Notes under the pieces: generated by a model
The model's input: the letters and a program-made list of their open reading frames with translations, nothing else
The model's database searches: none
Told to the model about the DNA's origin: nothing
Assembly (NCBI RefSeq): GCF_030651625.1
Contig: NZ_JAUSCF010000018.1
Location: 32,712-96,711 of the forward strand
Source of the DNA: Hydrogenophaga sp.
GTDB lineage: Bacteria; Pseudomonadota; Gammaproteobacteria; Burkholderiales; Burkholderiaceae_C
Length of the DNA: 64,000 nucleotides
Direction: 5' to 3'
Made by a program: the position numbers and the translations under genes
In this document: positions 25,666-34,652 of the stretch, piece by piece
How positions within the stretch are numbered: the stretch's first letter is position 1
Layout of the letters: each line of letters opens with the position of its first letter

Positions 25666-26289
25666 ATGCCCGACATGACACCGCCAGCACCCCTGCACTT
25701 CCATTTCGACTTCATTTCGCCGTTCGGCTACTTTGCGTCCTTGCAGGTCGAGGCACTGGCGCAGCGCCACGGACGCACGGTGGAGTGGCACCCCATGTTG
25801 CTGGGTGTGTCGGTGCTGAAAGTGATGGGCCTCAAGCCCCTGCTGGACACGCCGCTCAAAGGCCCTTACACCGAACGCGACGTGCTGCGCTATGCGCGCG
25901 AACATGGCCTGCAGATGGCGAGAGCGCCCAGCGACCCGGTGATGAACCCGCTGCCCAGCGCACGGGCGCAGGCGTGGGTGCGACAACACCGGCCGCAACA
26001 TGCCGGCGCCCTGGCCCAGGCCATCTACCGCAGCTACTGGTGCGAAGGAAAAGACCTGTCGTTTGCAGATACCCTGCGCGCCCTTGAACTGCCTGCCGGC
26101 CTGACCGGCGACGAAGTGGCCACGGCCGCGGCCAGCGAAGAAGCGTCTGCGCTGCTGAAGGCCGAGGTGAATGCCGCCATCGAAGCCGGCATTTTCGGTT
26201 CGCCCACGCTGGTGGTCGATGGTGAACCCTTCTGGGGCGTGGACAAGCTGGAGCAGGCCGAGCGCTGGCTCGCGCGCGGCGGATGGTGA
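25666..26289 (+). CDS. 2-hydroxychromene-2-carboxylate isomerase-like protein (DsbA fold)
   Basis: 207 residues. The N-terminus FHFDFISPFGYFASLQVE is the thioredoxin-fold start in which the CXXC motif is replaced, as in HCCA isomerases and kappa-class glutathione transferases. A helical insertion follows, then the cis-proline region GIFGSPTLVVDGEPFWGVDKL. Family members isomerise 2-hydroxychromene-2-carboxylate in naphthalene degradation, but most genomic copies have no proven substrate. The ATG at 25666 is chosen on homology. It is convergent with an acyl-CoA synthetase gene. Confidence 0.85.
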   Translation: MPDMTPPAPLHFHFDFISPFGYFASLQVEALAQRHGRTVEWHPMLLGVSVLKVMGLKPLLDTPLKGPYTERDVLRYAREHGLQMARAPSDPVMNPLPSARAQAWVRQHRPQHAGALAQAIYRSYWCEGKDLSFADTLRALELPAGLTGDEVATAAASEEASALLKAEVNAAIEAGIFGSPTLVVDGEPFWGVDKLEQAERWLARGGW

Positions 26290-26313
26290 AGGCGCGAAGG
26301 CCGATGCCAACGG

Positions 26314-28164
26314 TTATGGCGAGAAACGCAGCGTCACCTGCACGGCCATTGCGGCGAGGCCCTGCATCATGCGTTCCTGCAACCCGGCATCGGGCGCGCA
26401 ACGCAATGTGACGGTGGCGGCAAGCCGCCCGTCCTGCTCCCCGGCCTGCACCTCGACCGGCACACCGGGCGCCCACTGCGCCAGCGATTCCAGTAGCTTG
26501 ATCTCGACGGCCCGCCAGCGCAGGGCCGGCTTGAACACCTTGCCGATCGCGGTCATGGGCAACGCATCCATCACCACCACGCGCTTCGGGCAGGCGGGCC
26601 TTTCGTACACCGTGGGAGCCACCGCCGCCAGCAACGCCTCAGGTGAAAGGTCGGTGCCCGGTTTGAGCGTCACGAATACCACCGGCAGTTCACCGGCGTA
26701 GGCGTCAGGTTCCGCCACCACCGCGCACAGCGCCACCGCCGGATGGGCCAGGAAGGCGTCTTCCACCAATGCCGGGTCGATGTTGTGCGAGCCACGGATG
26801 ATCACGTCCTTGGCACGACCGGTCACGTGGATGCGGCCCGCTTCGTCGAGGTGGCCGAGGTCACCACTGACAATCCAGCCGGCTTCAAACATGCCGGTGT
26901 TGCGCGCCACATCCAGATAGCCCGGGCTCACGTGCGGCCCGCGCAACACCAGCACACCGGTCTCGCCCGGCGTGCAGCGCTCATCCAGGCGGGCAGCGCC
27001 GTCGCGCCAGGGCACGGCGTGTACATCGGTGTACGGCAGGCGCAGGCCGGTGGAACCGGGTGTGCGCGGCCCCAGCAGCGGCTCGATGCTGACGAGGCCG
27101 GCGCACTCGGTCATGCCCAGGATGTTGCGCACGGGAATCCCGGTCGCGGCTTCGAAACGCTGCGCGAGTTCACCGGGCAAGGGCGAGCCGCCCGTGTAGG
27201 CCGCACGCACATGGATGATGTCGGCATCCACAGGCACGGCCATCAGACTGGCCAGCACCGTGGGCACGCAAGCCAGGTGGCTCACGCCTTCGCGTTCACA
27301 GAACCTCCAGTAGCGTTGCACGAAGCCGGTGTTGCGCATGCCGGTGAGCGTGGGCAGCACCTGGCGCGCACCCACCGCCAGCCAGGCCAGGCCGTAGACG
27401 AAGGCGCCGGCCACATGAAACAGCGGAAAACCGTTGACCTCGACCGCGGTTTCGTCAATGTCGTAAAACGCATGTGCCATCCACGCGGTGTGGGCTTCGT
27501 TGCCCTGGGTGTGCTGGGCCAGCTTGGGTGCACCGGTGGTGCCACCGGTGTGGAACAAAGCGACCACGCGATCGGGGTGCAGGTCGGGCTCGAACGTGAG
27601 CGCTTCGGGCTGCGCGGCCAGCAGGGCTTGCCACATGGGTGCATCCGGATCTGGTGCGACGCCCGAACCTGTCACGCCGATCTGCACCAGAGGCACCGGG
27701 CAATGGGCCGCCACCTGCAGAGCCACCGACCACACATCGAGCTCCGCGTTGGAGCCCAGGGCCACCAGCACCTTGGCTCCAGACGCTCGGAGCAGCGCGG
27801 CGATGTGGTCGGGCTGCAGCAGGTAATTGATGGGGCAGACCCGACCGGACAGCTGGGCACCCCAGAGCGCTGCATGCGCTTCGGGAAGGTTGGGCGCGAG
27901 AAGCGCCACGGCGTCGTCGGGACCGATTCCCATTGCACGAAACAGGTTGGCGGCACGATGGATGCTGGCCAGCAGTTCGCGGTAACTGACACGACGGGGC
28001 GGCGTGTCCAGCCCGGCATCGGGCAGGAAGGTCAGCGCTTCGCGCTCCGGGTGACGATGTGCCGCCGCACGGATCAATGCATACGGGCTTCGGTGCGGCG
28101 CCACTTCGTCCAGCGGACGCTGTTCGAGCGCCTCGATGTCGGTGAGCGAGGTGAACGTCTTCAT
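26314..28164 (-). CDS. Acyl-CoA synthetase (AMP-forming)
   Basis: 616-residue ANL-superfamily adenylating enzyme. The P-loop-like motif is FHTGGTTGAPKLAQH, then NILGMTECAG (A5-type), GWIVSGDLGHLDEAG (A7) and the C-terminal hinge with TGRAKDVIIRG; the catalytic Lys is in MTAIGKVFKPALR. A C-terminal extension of about 80 residues after the Lys is longer than usual. It has its own unit with the amidohydrolase gene upstream on the same strand. Activation of an aromatic or aliphatic acid is likely. I infer a link to the phenylpropenoate module but cannot show it. Confidence 0.9.
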   Translation of the reverse strand: MKTFTSLTDIEALEQRPLDEVAPHRSPYALIRAAAHRHPEREALTFLPDAGLDTPPRRVSYRELLASIHRAANLFRAMGIGPDDAVALLAPNLPEAHAALWGAQLSGRVCPINYLLQPDHIAALLRASGAKVLVALGSNAELDVWSVALQVAAHCPVPLVQIGVTGSGVAPDPDAPMWQALLAAQPEALTFEPDLHPDRVVALFHTGGTTGAPKLAQHTQGNEAHTAWMAHAFYDIDETAVEVNGFPLFHVAGAFVYGLAWLAVGARQVLPTLTGMRNTGFVQRYWRFCEREGVSHLACVPTVLASLMAVPVDADIIHVRAAYTGGSPLPGELAQRFEAATGIPVRNILGMTECAGLVSIEPLLGPRTPGSTGLRLPYTDVHAVPWRDGAARLDERCTPGETGVLVLRGPHVSPGYLDVARNTGMFEAGWIVSGDLGHLDEAGRIHVTGRAKDVIIRGSHNIDPALVEDAFLAHPAVALCAVVAEPDAYAGELPVVFVTLKPGTDLSPEALLAAVAPTVYERPACPKRVVVMDALPMTAIGKVFKPALRWRAVEIKLLESLAQWAPGVPVEVQAGEQDGRLAATVTLRCAPDAGLQERMMQGLAAMAVQVTLRFSP

Positions 28165-28311
28165 GCGAGCACCATCGGTCTGCCCGAGGGCGCCGGTGCG
28201 CGCCCTCGTGGCGCGGCGGTGCTTGAAACGATGCGCGCGGGTGCGCTCACTGGACCGCCCTCCGTGCTACGCACGACGGAGCTGAGCGCCTTCGGAGCGG
28301 CCGTGCGGCGT

Positions 28312-29175
28312 TCATGCCAGACCCAGCAGGCGAACGGCGTTGCCCTTCAGGATGCCGGGCATCACCTCGGGCTTGAAGCCCGCCACTTCAAAATCCTTCA
28401 TCCAGCGCTCGGGCGTGATCAGCGGGTAGTCGCTGCCAAACAGGATGCGGTCCTTCAGCAGCGTGTTCGCATACTGCACCAGTTGCTTCGGAAAGTACTT
28501 CGGGCTCCAGCCGCTCAGATCGATCCACACATTGGGCTTGTGCGTCGCCACGCTCAGTGCTTCGTCCTGCCATGGGAAGCTCGGGTGCGCCATGACGATC
28601 TGCATGTCTGGGAAATCGATCGCGACATCATCCAGGTGCATGGGGTTGCTGTATTCCAGACGCAGGCCGCCGCCGCAGCGCATGCCACTGCCGATGCCAC
28701 TGTGTCCGGTGTGAAAGATGGCGGGCAGCTTGTGTGCGTTGATCACCTCGTAGATTGGCCACGCCATCTTGTCGTAGGGGTGGTAGCCCTGCACGGTGGG
28801 GTGGAACTTGAAGCCTTTGACTCCTTCTTCCTTGATCAACCGCTCGGCCTCACGCGCACCCATCTTCCCCTTGTGCGGGTCGATGCTGGCGAAGGCGATC
28901 ATCATGTCGCTGTTCTCGCGCGCGGCCTGCGCAATCTCTTCGTTCGGAATGCGCCTGCGCCCCAGCTTGCTCTCGCTGTCCACTGTGAACATCACCAGCC
29001 CGATCTTGCGTTCACGGTAGTAGGCGATGGTCTCTGCGATGGTGGGACGCCGGTCGCTACCGAAGTACTTGTCGGCCGCGCGGTCGTACTCCTCGCCGTA
29101 GTTGTCAAACGGGTTCCGGCAACTCACCTCGGCGTGGGTGTGGATGTCGATGGCAATGAGGTTCTGGTGATCCAT
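28312..29175 (-). CDS. Amidohydrolase, possible 4-hydroxyphenyl-beta-ketoacyl-CoA hydrolase
   Basis: 287-residue metal-dependent hydrolase of the amidohydrolase-2 family. Motifs are IDIHTHAE (His-x-His), KGFKFHPTVQGYHP, IFHTGHSGIG, VMAHPSFPW and LFGSDYPLITPERW, which covers the expected metal and catalytic residues. Similar proteins next to cinnamoyl-CoA pathways have been proposed to cleave the beta-ketoacyl-CoA intermediate. It is divergent from the enoyl-CoA hydratase gene across a gap with an AT-rich palindrome, which ties it to that module. The start follows AGAGAGACAACC; an upstream in-frame extension is less likely. Confidence 0.8.
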   Translation of the reverse strand: MDHQNLIAIDIHTHAEVSCRNPFDNYGEEYDRAADKYFGSDRRPTIAETIAYYRERKIGLVMFTVDSESKLGRRRIPNEEIAQAARENSDMMIAFASIDPHKGKMGAREAERLIKEEGVKGFKFHPTVQGYHPYDKMAWPIYEVINAHKLPAIFHTGHSGIGSGMRCGGGLRLEYSNPMHLDDVAIDFPDMQIVMAHPSFPWQDEALSVATHKPNVWIDLSGWSPKYFPKQLVQYANTLLKDRILFGSDYPLITPERWMKDFEVAGFKPEVMPGILKGNAVRLLGLA

Positions 29176-29246
29176 GGTTGTCTCTCTGTGAAGGGTAAGA
29201 CCTAGGGAAAACACGGGGGTCAGTCCGATGGACATGCCTTGTGTTA

Positions 29247-29261
29247 GTTATTATTTATAAC
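29247..29261. promoter_or_regulatory. AT-rich palindrome, candidate MarR operator
   Basis: GTTAT-TATTT-ATAAC in the gap between the divergent amidohydrolase and enoyl-CoA hydratase genes, the most AT-rich patch in this region. MarR-family repressors of hydroxycinnamate genes bind such palindromes, and a MarR gene lies at the end of the operon (37522). Inferred. Confidence 0.45.
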
Positions 29262-29323
29262 CATAATCAGCTTTCGATTCAAGCGCATCAACCCTGAACA
29301 GGCGGCCGACGCCGACACCCGAC

Positions 29324-30112
29324 ATGCCCATCCATTCAACCGACATCAGCCTGACCCTGCAAGGCGATTCGTCCGAAATTGCCGTCATCACGCTCAACCG
29401 CCCGGCCAAGCGCAACGCCCTCAACGACGGCCTGATTCTGGCCATCCGCGACATCTTCCAGGCCATGCCACAGGGCGTGCGTGCCGCCGTCATCCACGGC
29501 AGCGGCGACCACTTCTGCGCTGGACTCGACCTATCAGAACTCAGCGAACGCGACGCCGGCCAGGGCCTGCACCATTCGCGCATGTGGCACAGCGCGCTGG
29601 AATGTGTGCAGTATGGCCCGGTGCCGGTGGTTGCGGCACTCCACGGGGCGGTGGTGGGTGGTGGCCTGGAACTGGCCAGCACCTGCCACATTCGCGTGGC
29701 CGACGAGTCGGCCTTCTTCGCACTGCCCGAAGGCTCGCGCGGCATCTTCGTGGGCGGCGGTGGCTCGGTTCGCATTCCGCGCCTGATCGGCGCCGCGCGC
29801 ATGGCCGACATGATGTTCACCGGCCGTGTCTACAAGGCGCCCGAGGCCGAACGCGTCGGACTCACCCAGTACCTGGTGCCACAAGGCACCGCGCTGGAAA
29901 AGGCCATGGCGCTGGCTGCCCGCATCGCTCAGAACGCACCACTGACGAACTACGCGCTGATGCACGCGCTGCCGCGCATCGCCGAACAACCGGCCGATCA
30001 GGGCTACCTCACAGAAGCCATGATGGCCGCGATCGCGCAAAGTGACCCGGAAGCCAAATCACGCGTGCGTGCCTTCCTGGAAGGTCGGGCAAAGAAGGTG
30101 AGCAGCGACTGA
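29324..30112 (+). CDS. Enoyl-CoA hydratase/isomerase (crotonase family)
   Basis: 262 residues with the crotonase core: ITLNRPAKRNALN, the first oxyanion-hole region HFCAGLDLSEL and the second, GAVVGGGLELASTC. The usual catalytic Glu position is in PEGSRGIFVGGGGS. Expected role is hydration of feruloyl- or coumaroyl-CoA to the 3-hydroxyacyl-CoA. It resembles general enoyl-CoA hydratases more than the Ech/FCHL lyase that releases vanillin directly, which fits a beta-oxidative route with the SDR and thiolase below. It is the first gene of the plus-strand operon. Confidence 0.88.
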   Translation: MPIHSTDISLTLQGDSSEIAVITLNRPAKRNALNDGLILAIRDIFQAMPQGVRAAVIHGSGDHFCAGLDLSELSERDAGQGLHHSRMWHSALECVQYGPVPVVAALHGAVVGGGLELASTCHIRVADESAFFALPEGSRGIFVGGGGSVRIPRLIGAARMADMMFTGRVYKAPEAERVGLTQYLVPQGTALEKAMALAARIAQNAPLTNYALMHALPRIAEQPADQGYLTEAMMAAIAQSDPEAKSRVRAFLEGRAKKVSSD

Positions 30113-30116
30113 GGTC

Positions 30117-30200
30117 GCTCCCCCCGCGCCGCCTTCGGCGTCACCCCCCAGAGGAGGGCGATGTCTGGGGCCGGCGGAGCCGGACCCGCGACATCCTTGA
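30117..30200. repeat. Dispersed palindromic repeat, type B
   Basis: Contains GCGCCGCCTTCGGCG, CACCCCCC-AGAGGAGGG and GGGGCCGGCGGAGCCGGACCC, in the gap between the enoyl-CoA hydratase and feruloyl-CoA synthase genes. It aligns with the minus strand of 9786-9872 and 24309-24412. Confidence 0.6.
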
Positions 30201-30267
30201 ACTTGCAGGCACGCGCGCCGACTGGATCCATGGCAGTTATCAACAAAGACCACTTCTCAGAGACAAC

Positions 30268-32145
30268 ATGACCGCAGTGAAGTACCGCCCTCTCACCTTT
30301 GGTGTCACCCGCGCCACCCTGCGCGACGGTTCCACCGGCGTGCACTATCTGAGCGCCGATCAGGACCTGCCGCCCTACCCAGCTCGCATCACCGATCGAC
30401 TGGTGCACTGGGCCGCCACACGGCCCGACCAGACCGTGTTCGCCCGCCGCACGAAAAACGCCGACGGCAGCACCGGTGACTGGCGCCACATCACCTTTGC
30501 GCAGGCGCTCGAAGCGGCACGGCGCATCGGCCAGAGCCTGCTCGACCGCGGCCTCTCGGCCGAGCGGCCGGTGCTGATCCTGAGCGAGAACGACCTCGAA
30601 CACGCGCTCCTGGCCCTGGGCTGCATCTACGCCGGCATCGCGTACTGCCCGACCTCACCCGCCTATTCGCTGGTGAGCCAGGACTTCGACAAGCTGCATC
30701 ATGTGGTGAAGACGCTCACCCCTGGCCTTGTGTTCGCCAGCGACGCGCAGCGCTACAGCCGCGCCATGCTGGCCACACTGGGTGACGACGTAGAGCTGGT
30801 GACGACTCAGGGAACAGTGCCGGGCCGTGCCACCACCCCGTTTGACGCGCTGCTGGAAACGGAAGCCAGAACACAGGGTGGCAAGGCTGTAGACGCGGCC
30901 ATGGCCGCCACCGGGCCGGACACCATTGTCAAGTTCCTCTTCACCTCGGGCTCGACCAAGATGCCCAAGGCCGTGATCAACACGCAGCGCATGTGGTGCG
31001 CCAACCAGCAGCAGATGATGGCGTCGATGCCGGTGCTGGCCGAAGGCCCACTGGTGCTGGTGGACTGGCTGCCCTGGAACCACACCTTCGGGGGCAACCA
31101 CAACTTTGGCATGGTGCTGTTCCACGGTGGCACCCTGTTCATCGACGACGGCAAGCCCACGCCCGCACTCATGGGCGAGACGCTGCGCAACCTGCGCGAG
31201 ATCGCGCCCACGGTGTACTTCAACGTGCCGACCGGTTTCGAGGCGATTGCCAACGCGATGAAAACCGACGAAGCCTTGCGCAAGACCTTGCTCTCGCGCG
31301 TGCAGATGTTCTTTTATGCCGGCGCCGCGCTGGCACAACCAGTGTGGGACGCCCTGCACGCGGTGCAGGAAAGTGAAATTGGCGAGCGCATCGTCATGGG
31401 CACCGGTCTGGGCATGACGGAATCCGGTCCCTTCGGCATTTTCGTAACCAGCCCCAACGTGAAAGCTGGCGACCTCGGCCTGCCCACGCCGGGCATCGTG
31501 CTCAAACTGGTGGACACCGAAGGCAAGACCGAGGTCCGCTACAAGGGCCCCAACATCACGCCCGGCTACTGGCGCATGCCGGCCGAGACCGCCGACGCCT
31601 TCGACGAAGAAGGCTTCTTCAAGACCGGCGACGCGGTGAAGTGGATCGACGAGACCGACATTCACCAGGGCCTCAAGTTCGACGGCCGCATTGCCGAAGA
31701 CTTCAAGCTCGCCACCGGTACCTTCGTGAGCGTGGGACCGCTGCGCGCGAAGATCATCGCGGCCGGTGCGCCCTACATCCAGGACGTGGTGATCACCGGG
31801 CTGAACATGAAGGAAGTCGGCGCCATGGTGTTTCCCACGCCGTTGGTGCGCGGGCTCAGTGGCTTGGCCGCAGACGCCTCCATGCACGATGTGCTCAACA
31901 GCCCAGCCGTGCTGGCGCATTTCCAGCATGTGGTGACCGATCTCGCCAAGACGTCCACCGGCAGCGCGAGTCGCATTGCGCGCCTGTGCCTGCTGGCCGA
32001 CCCGCCCACCATCGATCGCGGTGAAGTCACGGACAAAGGCTCGATCAACCAGCGCGCCGTGCTGGCGCACCGCGCCGAGACCGTGGACCGCCTGCACGAC
32101 GGCACGCTGCACGCCATTCTCCAACCCGAGCAAGACAAAGCATGA
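30268..32145 (+). CDS. Feruloyl-CoA synthase
   Basis: 625-residue ANL-superfamily ligase that activates ferulate, coumarate or caffeate to the CoA thioester. Length and architecture match the Fcs/FerA group. N-terminal signature: RYRP-like KYRPLTFG. The ATP motif is FLFTSGSTKMPKAVINT, then DWLPWNHTFGGNHNFG (characteristic of this group) and GTGLGMTESGP; the late GDAVKWID and FDGRIAEDFKLATGTFVSVGPLR replace the usual hinge, also typical. Its TGA overlaps the ATG of the thiolase gene. The gene symbol is left open because fcs, ferA and couB are all in use. Confidence 0.92.
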   Translation: MTAVKYRPLTFGVTRATLRDGSTGVHYLSADQDLPPYPARITDRLVHWAATRPDQTVFARRTKNADGSTGDWRHITFAQALEAARRIGQSLLDRGLSAERPVLILSENDLEHALLALGCIYAGIAYCPTSPAYSLVSQDFDKLHHVVKTLTPGLVFASDAQRYSRAMLATLGDDVELVTTQGTVPGRATTPFDALLETEARTQGGKAVDAAMAATGPDTIVKFLFTSGSTKMPKAVINTQRMWCANQQQMMASMPVLAEGPLVLVDWLPWNHTFGGNHNFGMVLFHGGTLFIDDGKPTPALMGETLRNLREIAPTVYFNVPTGFEAIANAMKTDEALRKTLLSRVQMFFYAGAALAQPVWDALHAVQESEIGERIVMGTGLGMTESGPFGIFVTSPNVKAGDLGLPTPGIVLKLVDTEGKTEVRYKGPNITPGYWRMPAETADAFDEEGFFKTGDAVKWIDETDIHQGLKFDGRIAEDFKLATGTFVSVGPLRAKIIAAGAPYIQDVVITGLNMKEVGAMVFPTPLVRGLSGLAADASMHDVLNSPAVLAHFQHVVTDLAKTSTGSASRIARLCLLADPPTIDRGEVTDKGSINQRAVLAHRAETVDRLHDGTLHAILQPEQDKA

Positions 32146-33389
32146 CCACACGCGGTTTTTTCAACGCCTTCGAAGATGTCTGGCTGCTGGCCGGCGTGCG
32201 CACGCCCATGGTCGACTACTGTGGCGCACTCGGCCACATATCACCCACCGATCTCGGCATCAAGGCCGCACGCGAAGCGCTGGCCCGCGCGGGCGTACCA
32301 GGCGAACACATCGGTTCGGTGATCGCGGGCAACATGGCGCCCGGCGACTTCGACCAGTTTTTCCTGCCACGCCACATCGGCCTGTACGCAGGCGTTCCTG
32401 TCGAGGTGCCGGCCATCATGGCTCAGCGCATCTGCGGCACCGGTTTCGAGCTGTTTCGCCAGGCCGGTGAACACATCCAGGGCGGTGCCTGCGATGCCGC
32501 GCTGGTGGTGGGCACCGAGAACATGACGCGCAACCCGATCGCTGCCTTCGACCACCGCACCGGCTTCAAGCTGGGTGCGCCGGTGGGGTTCAAGGACTAC
32601 ATGTGGGAAGCGCTGAAAGACCCGGCGGCGGGCATCAACATGATCCAGACCGCCGAGAACCTGGCGAAGCAATATGGCATCACGCGAGAAGAGGTGGACG
32701 CCTTTGCTTCGGCCTCGTTCGCCAAGGCGGTGGCTGCGCAGCAGAGCGGCTTCCTGGCTGGTGAGATCGTGCCCGTGGTCAGCGAGAAGTTCGAGCTCGC
32801 CGGCTACAAGCCGCGCGGCATCAAGCTGCAGGGCAAGCTGTCGGAAGTGGCCGCCGACACCCACCCACGGATTTCGCCGGTAGATGTGCTGGCCAAGCTG
32901 CGCGCGGTGTTCGAGGACGGCGTGCAGACCGGTGGCAACAGCTCGGCGCTGGTGGACGCGGCCGCGGCCTGCGTGGTGGCCTCAGGCAGCTATGCAAAGG
33001 CAAATGGCAAGCAGCCTCTGGCGCGTGTGGTGGCCGCATCCGCCGTGGGTGTGCCACCCGAGATCATGGGCATCGGCCCCGCACCCGCCATCCGACTGTT
33101 GCTGGAGCGCACCGGTCTCTCGATGAGCGACATCGCCCGTTTCGAAGTGAACGAGGCGCAAGGCGCACAAACCCTGGCCGTGGCGCGCGAACTCGGTATG
33201 GACCTCGATCGCCTGAACGTCAACGGCGGCGCCATCGCACTCGGTCATCCGCTCGCTGCCACCGGCGTGCGACTCACCCTCACCCTGGCGCGCGAGCTCC
33301 AGCGCAGCGGTCACCGCTACGGCATTGCGAGTGCGTGCGTGGGTGGCGGCCAGGGCATGGCATTGCTGATTGAAAACAAAACCGCCTGA
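32142..33389 (+). CDS. Thiolase (acetyl-CoA acyltransferase)
   Basis: 415 residues. The nucleophile Cys98 is in AQRICGTG, the active-site His in NGGAIALGHPLAATG and the second Cys in SACVGGGQGMAL. In this context it would cleave 4-hydroxy- or 4-hydroxy-3-methoxybenzoylacetyl-CoA with CoA to the aroyl-CoA and acetyl-CoA. Translation is probably coupled to the feruloyl-CoA synthase (ATGA overlap). The SDR gene follows by 17 bases. Confidence 0.92.
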   Translation: MTTRGFFNAFEDVWLLAGVRTPMVDYCGALGHISPTDLGIKAAREALARAGVPGEHIGSVIAGNMAPGDFDQFFLPRHIGLYAGVPVEVPAIMAQRICGTGFELFRQAGEHIQGGACDAALVVGTENMTRNPIAAFDHRTGFKLGAPVGFKDYMWEALKDPAAGINMIQTAENLAKQYGITREEVDAFASASFAKAVAAQQSGFLAGEIVPVVSEKFELAGYKPRGIKLQGKLSEVAADTHPRISPVDVLAKLRAVFEDGVQTGGNSSALVDAAAACVVASGSYAKANGKQPLARVVAASAVGVPPEIMGIGPAPAIRLLLERTGLSMSDIARFEVNEAQGAQTLAVARELGMDLDRLNVNGGAIALGHPLAATGVRLTLTLARELQRSGHRYGIASACVGGGQGMALLIENKTA

Positions 33390-33406
33390 AATCAAAGGAC
33401 AACACC

Positions 33407-34171
33407 ATGAACATTCAAGGACACGCCGCCCTCGTCACCGGCGGTGGATCTGGCCTCGGTGAAGCCACCGCACGCGAACTCGCGCGCCTGGGCGCCAAAG
33501 TTGCCGTGCTCGATGTGAACCTGGACAACGCCAAGCGCGTGGCCAGCGAGATCCACGGCATCGCCTGCCATTGCGACATCACCAACACCGACAGCCTGCA
33601 AGCTGCCCTGGACGAAGCTGCCGCCGCCCACGGCCCGGCGCGCATCCTCATGAACATCGCCGGCATCGGCAGCGCCAAGCGCGTGGTCGCCAAGGACGGC
33701 AGCCCCGCGCCACTGGAAGACTTTGCCAAGGTGATCAACGTCAACCTGATCGGTACCTACAACGCCAGTCGCCTGTTTGCCGCCGCCTGCGCCAGGCTCG
33801 ATCCGCTGGAAGACGGCGAACGCGGCGTGATGATGTTCACCGCCAGCGTGGCCGCTTTCGACGGCCAGGTGGGCCAGCAGGCCTACAGCGCGTCCAAGGG
33901 CGGCCTGGTCGGCATGACGCTGCCGATGGCGCGCGACCTCGCGCAGCACGGCATTCGCGTGTGCACCATCGCTCCCGGCTTGTTCAGCACACCGCTCATG
34001 AAGCAGTTGCCCGAGCCGGTTCAGGCTTCGCTGGCAGCGAGCATTCCGTTCCCACCGCGCCTGGGCAAGCCCGAAGAATTCGCACAGCTCGCGGCGCACA
34101 TCGTCACCAATACGCATCTCAACGGCGAAGTGATCCGTCTCGATGGCGCTTTGAGAATGGCCCCAAGGTGA
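33407..34171 (+). CDS. Short-chain dehydrogenase, 3-hydroxyacyl-CoA type
   Basis: 254-residue classical SDR. The cofactor motif TGGGSGLG (11-18) is followed by Asp36-type VLDVN (favouring NAD), NIAG, the catalytic Ser in FTASVAAFDG and YSASK. It most resembles type II 3-hydroxyacyl-CoA dehydrogenases (HSD10-like), which fits oxidation of the 3-hydroxy-3-arylpropionyl-CoA made by the hydratase. Its TGA overlaps the GTG start of the thioesterase gene. Confidence 0.9.
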   Translation: MNIQGHAALVTGGGSGLGEATARELARLGAKVAVLDVNLDNAKRVASEIHGIACHCDITNTDSLQAALDEAAAAHGPARILMNIAGIGSAKRVVAKDGSPAPLEDFAKVINVNLIGTYNASRLFAAACARLDPLEDGERGVMMFTASVAAFDGQVGQQAYSASKGGLVGMTLPMARDLAQHGIRVCTIAPGLFSTPLMKQLPEPVQASLAASIPFPPRLGKPEEFAQLAAHIVTNTHLNGEVIRLDGALRMAPR

Positions 34172-34590
34172 GCAAAGTTGTCGTGTACGAAGTGGACGTG
34201 ATGTTCGGCGACTGCGATCCCGCCGGCATCGTGTTCTTCCCGAACTTCTCGAAGTGGATGGACGCGTCATCGCTGAACTTCTTTGTCCAGTGTGGCGTGC
34301 CGCCCTGGCGCGAACTGGTGAAGACGCGCGGCATCGTCGGCACACCGCTGCTGGAGATTCACACCAGGTTCATGCGCCCCGCCACCTACGGCGAACGCCT
34401 TCAGATTCACACCAGCGTGACCGAGTGGCGCGAGAAGGTCTTCATGCACAGGCACGTGGTGAAACGCGGTGACGACGTGCTGTGCGAAGGCACCGAGACC
34501 CGGGCCTTCGTGATCCACCCGCCCGAGGCACCCGAGCGCATCAAGGCCATCCCGATTCCAGAGGACATCAAGTCCCTCTGCCTCGCATAA
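34168..34590 (+). CDS. Hotdog-fold thioesterase, 4-hydroxybenzoyl-CoA type
   Basis: 140 residues. The motif GDCDPAGIVFFPNF near the N-terminus is that of the 4-hydroxybenzoyl-CoA thioesterase of Pseudomonas CBS-3, with the nucleophilic Asp at position 17 as there. It would release 4-hydroxybenzoate or vanillate from the thiolase product. The start is a GTG overlapping the SDR stop (GTGA); a longer in-frame extension upstream lies inside the SDR gene and is a shadow. It closes the CoA cycle of the module. Confidence 0.9.
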   Translation: MSKVVVYEVDVMFGDCDPAGIVFFPNFSKWMDASSLNFFVQCGVPPWRELVKTRGIVGTPLLEIHTRFMRPATYGERLQIHTSVTEWREKVFMHRHVVKRGDDVLCEGTETRAFVIHPPEAPERIKAIPIPEDIKSLCLA

Positions 34591-34652
34591 CCAGAAACCG
34601 GTACACGGTTCCTCCGTTTCATTTCAACCACCCTCAACTCAGGAGACAACCC

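Noticed and set aside
26743..29205. Plus-strand open frame of about 820 codons opposite the acyl-CoA synthetase and amidohydrolase genes
   Set aside because: Antisense shadow spanning two real genes and their gap, with His/Gln/Val-rich sequence and no family motif.
29324..30112. Feruloyl-CoA hydratase/lyase (vanillin-forming Ech)
   Set aside because: The motifs around the oxyanion hole fit general enoyl-CoA hydratases better, and the downstream SDR, thiolase and thioesterase indicate a beta-oxidative route.
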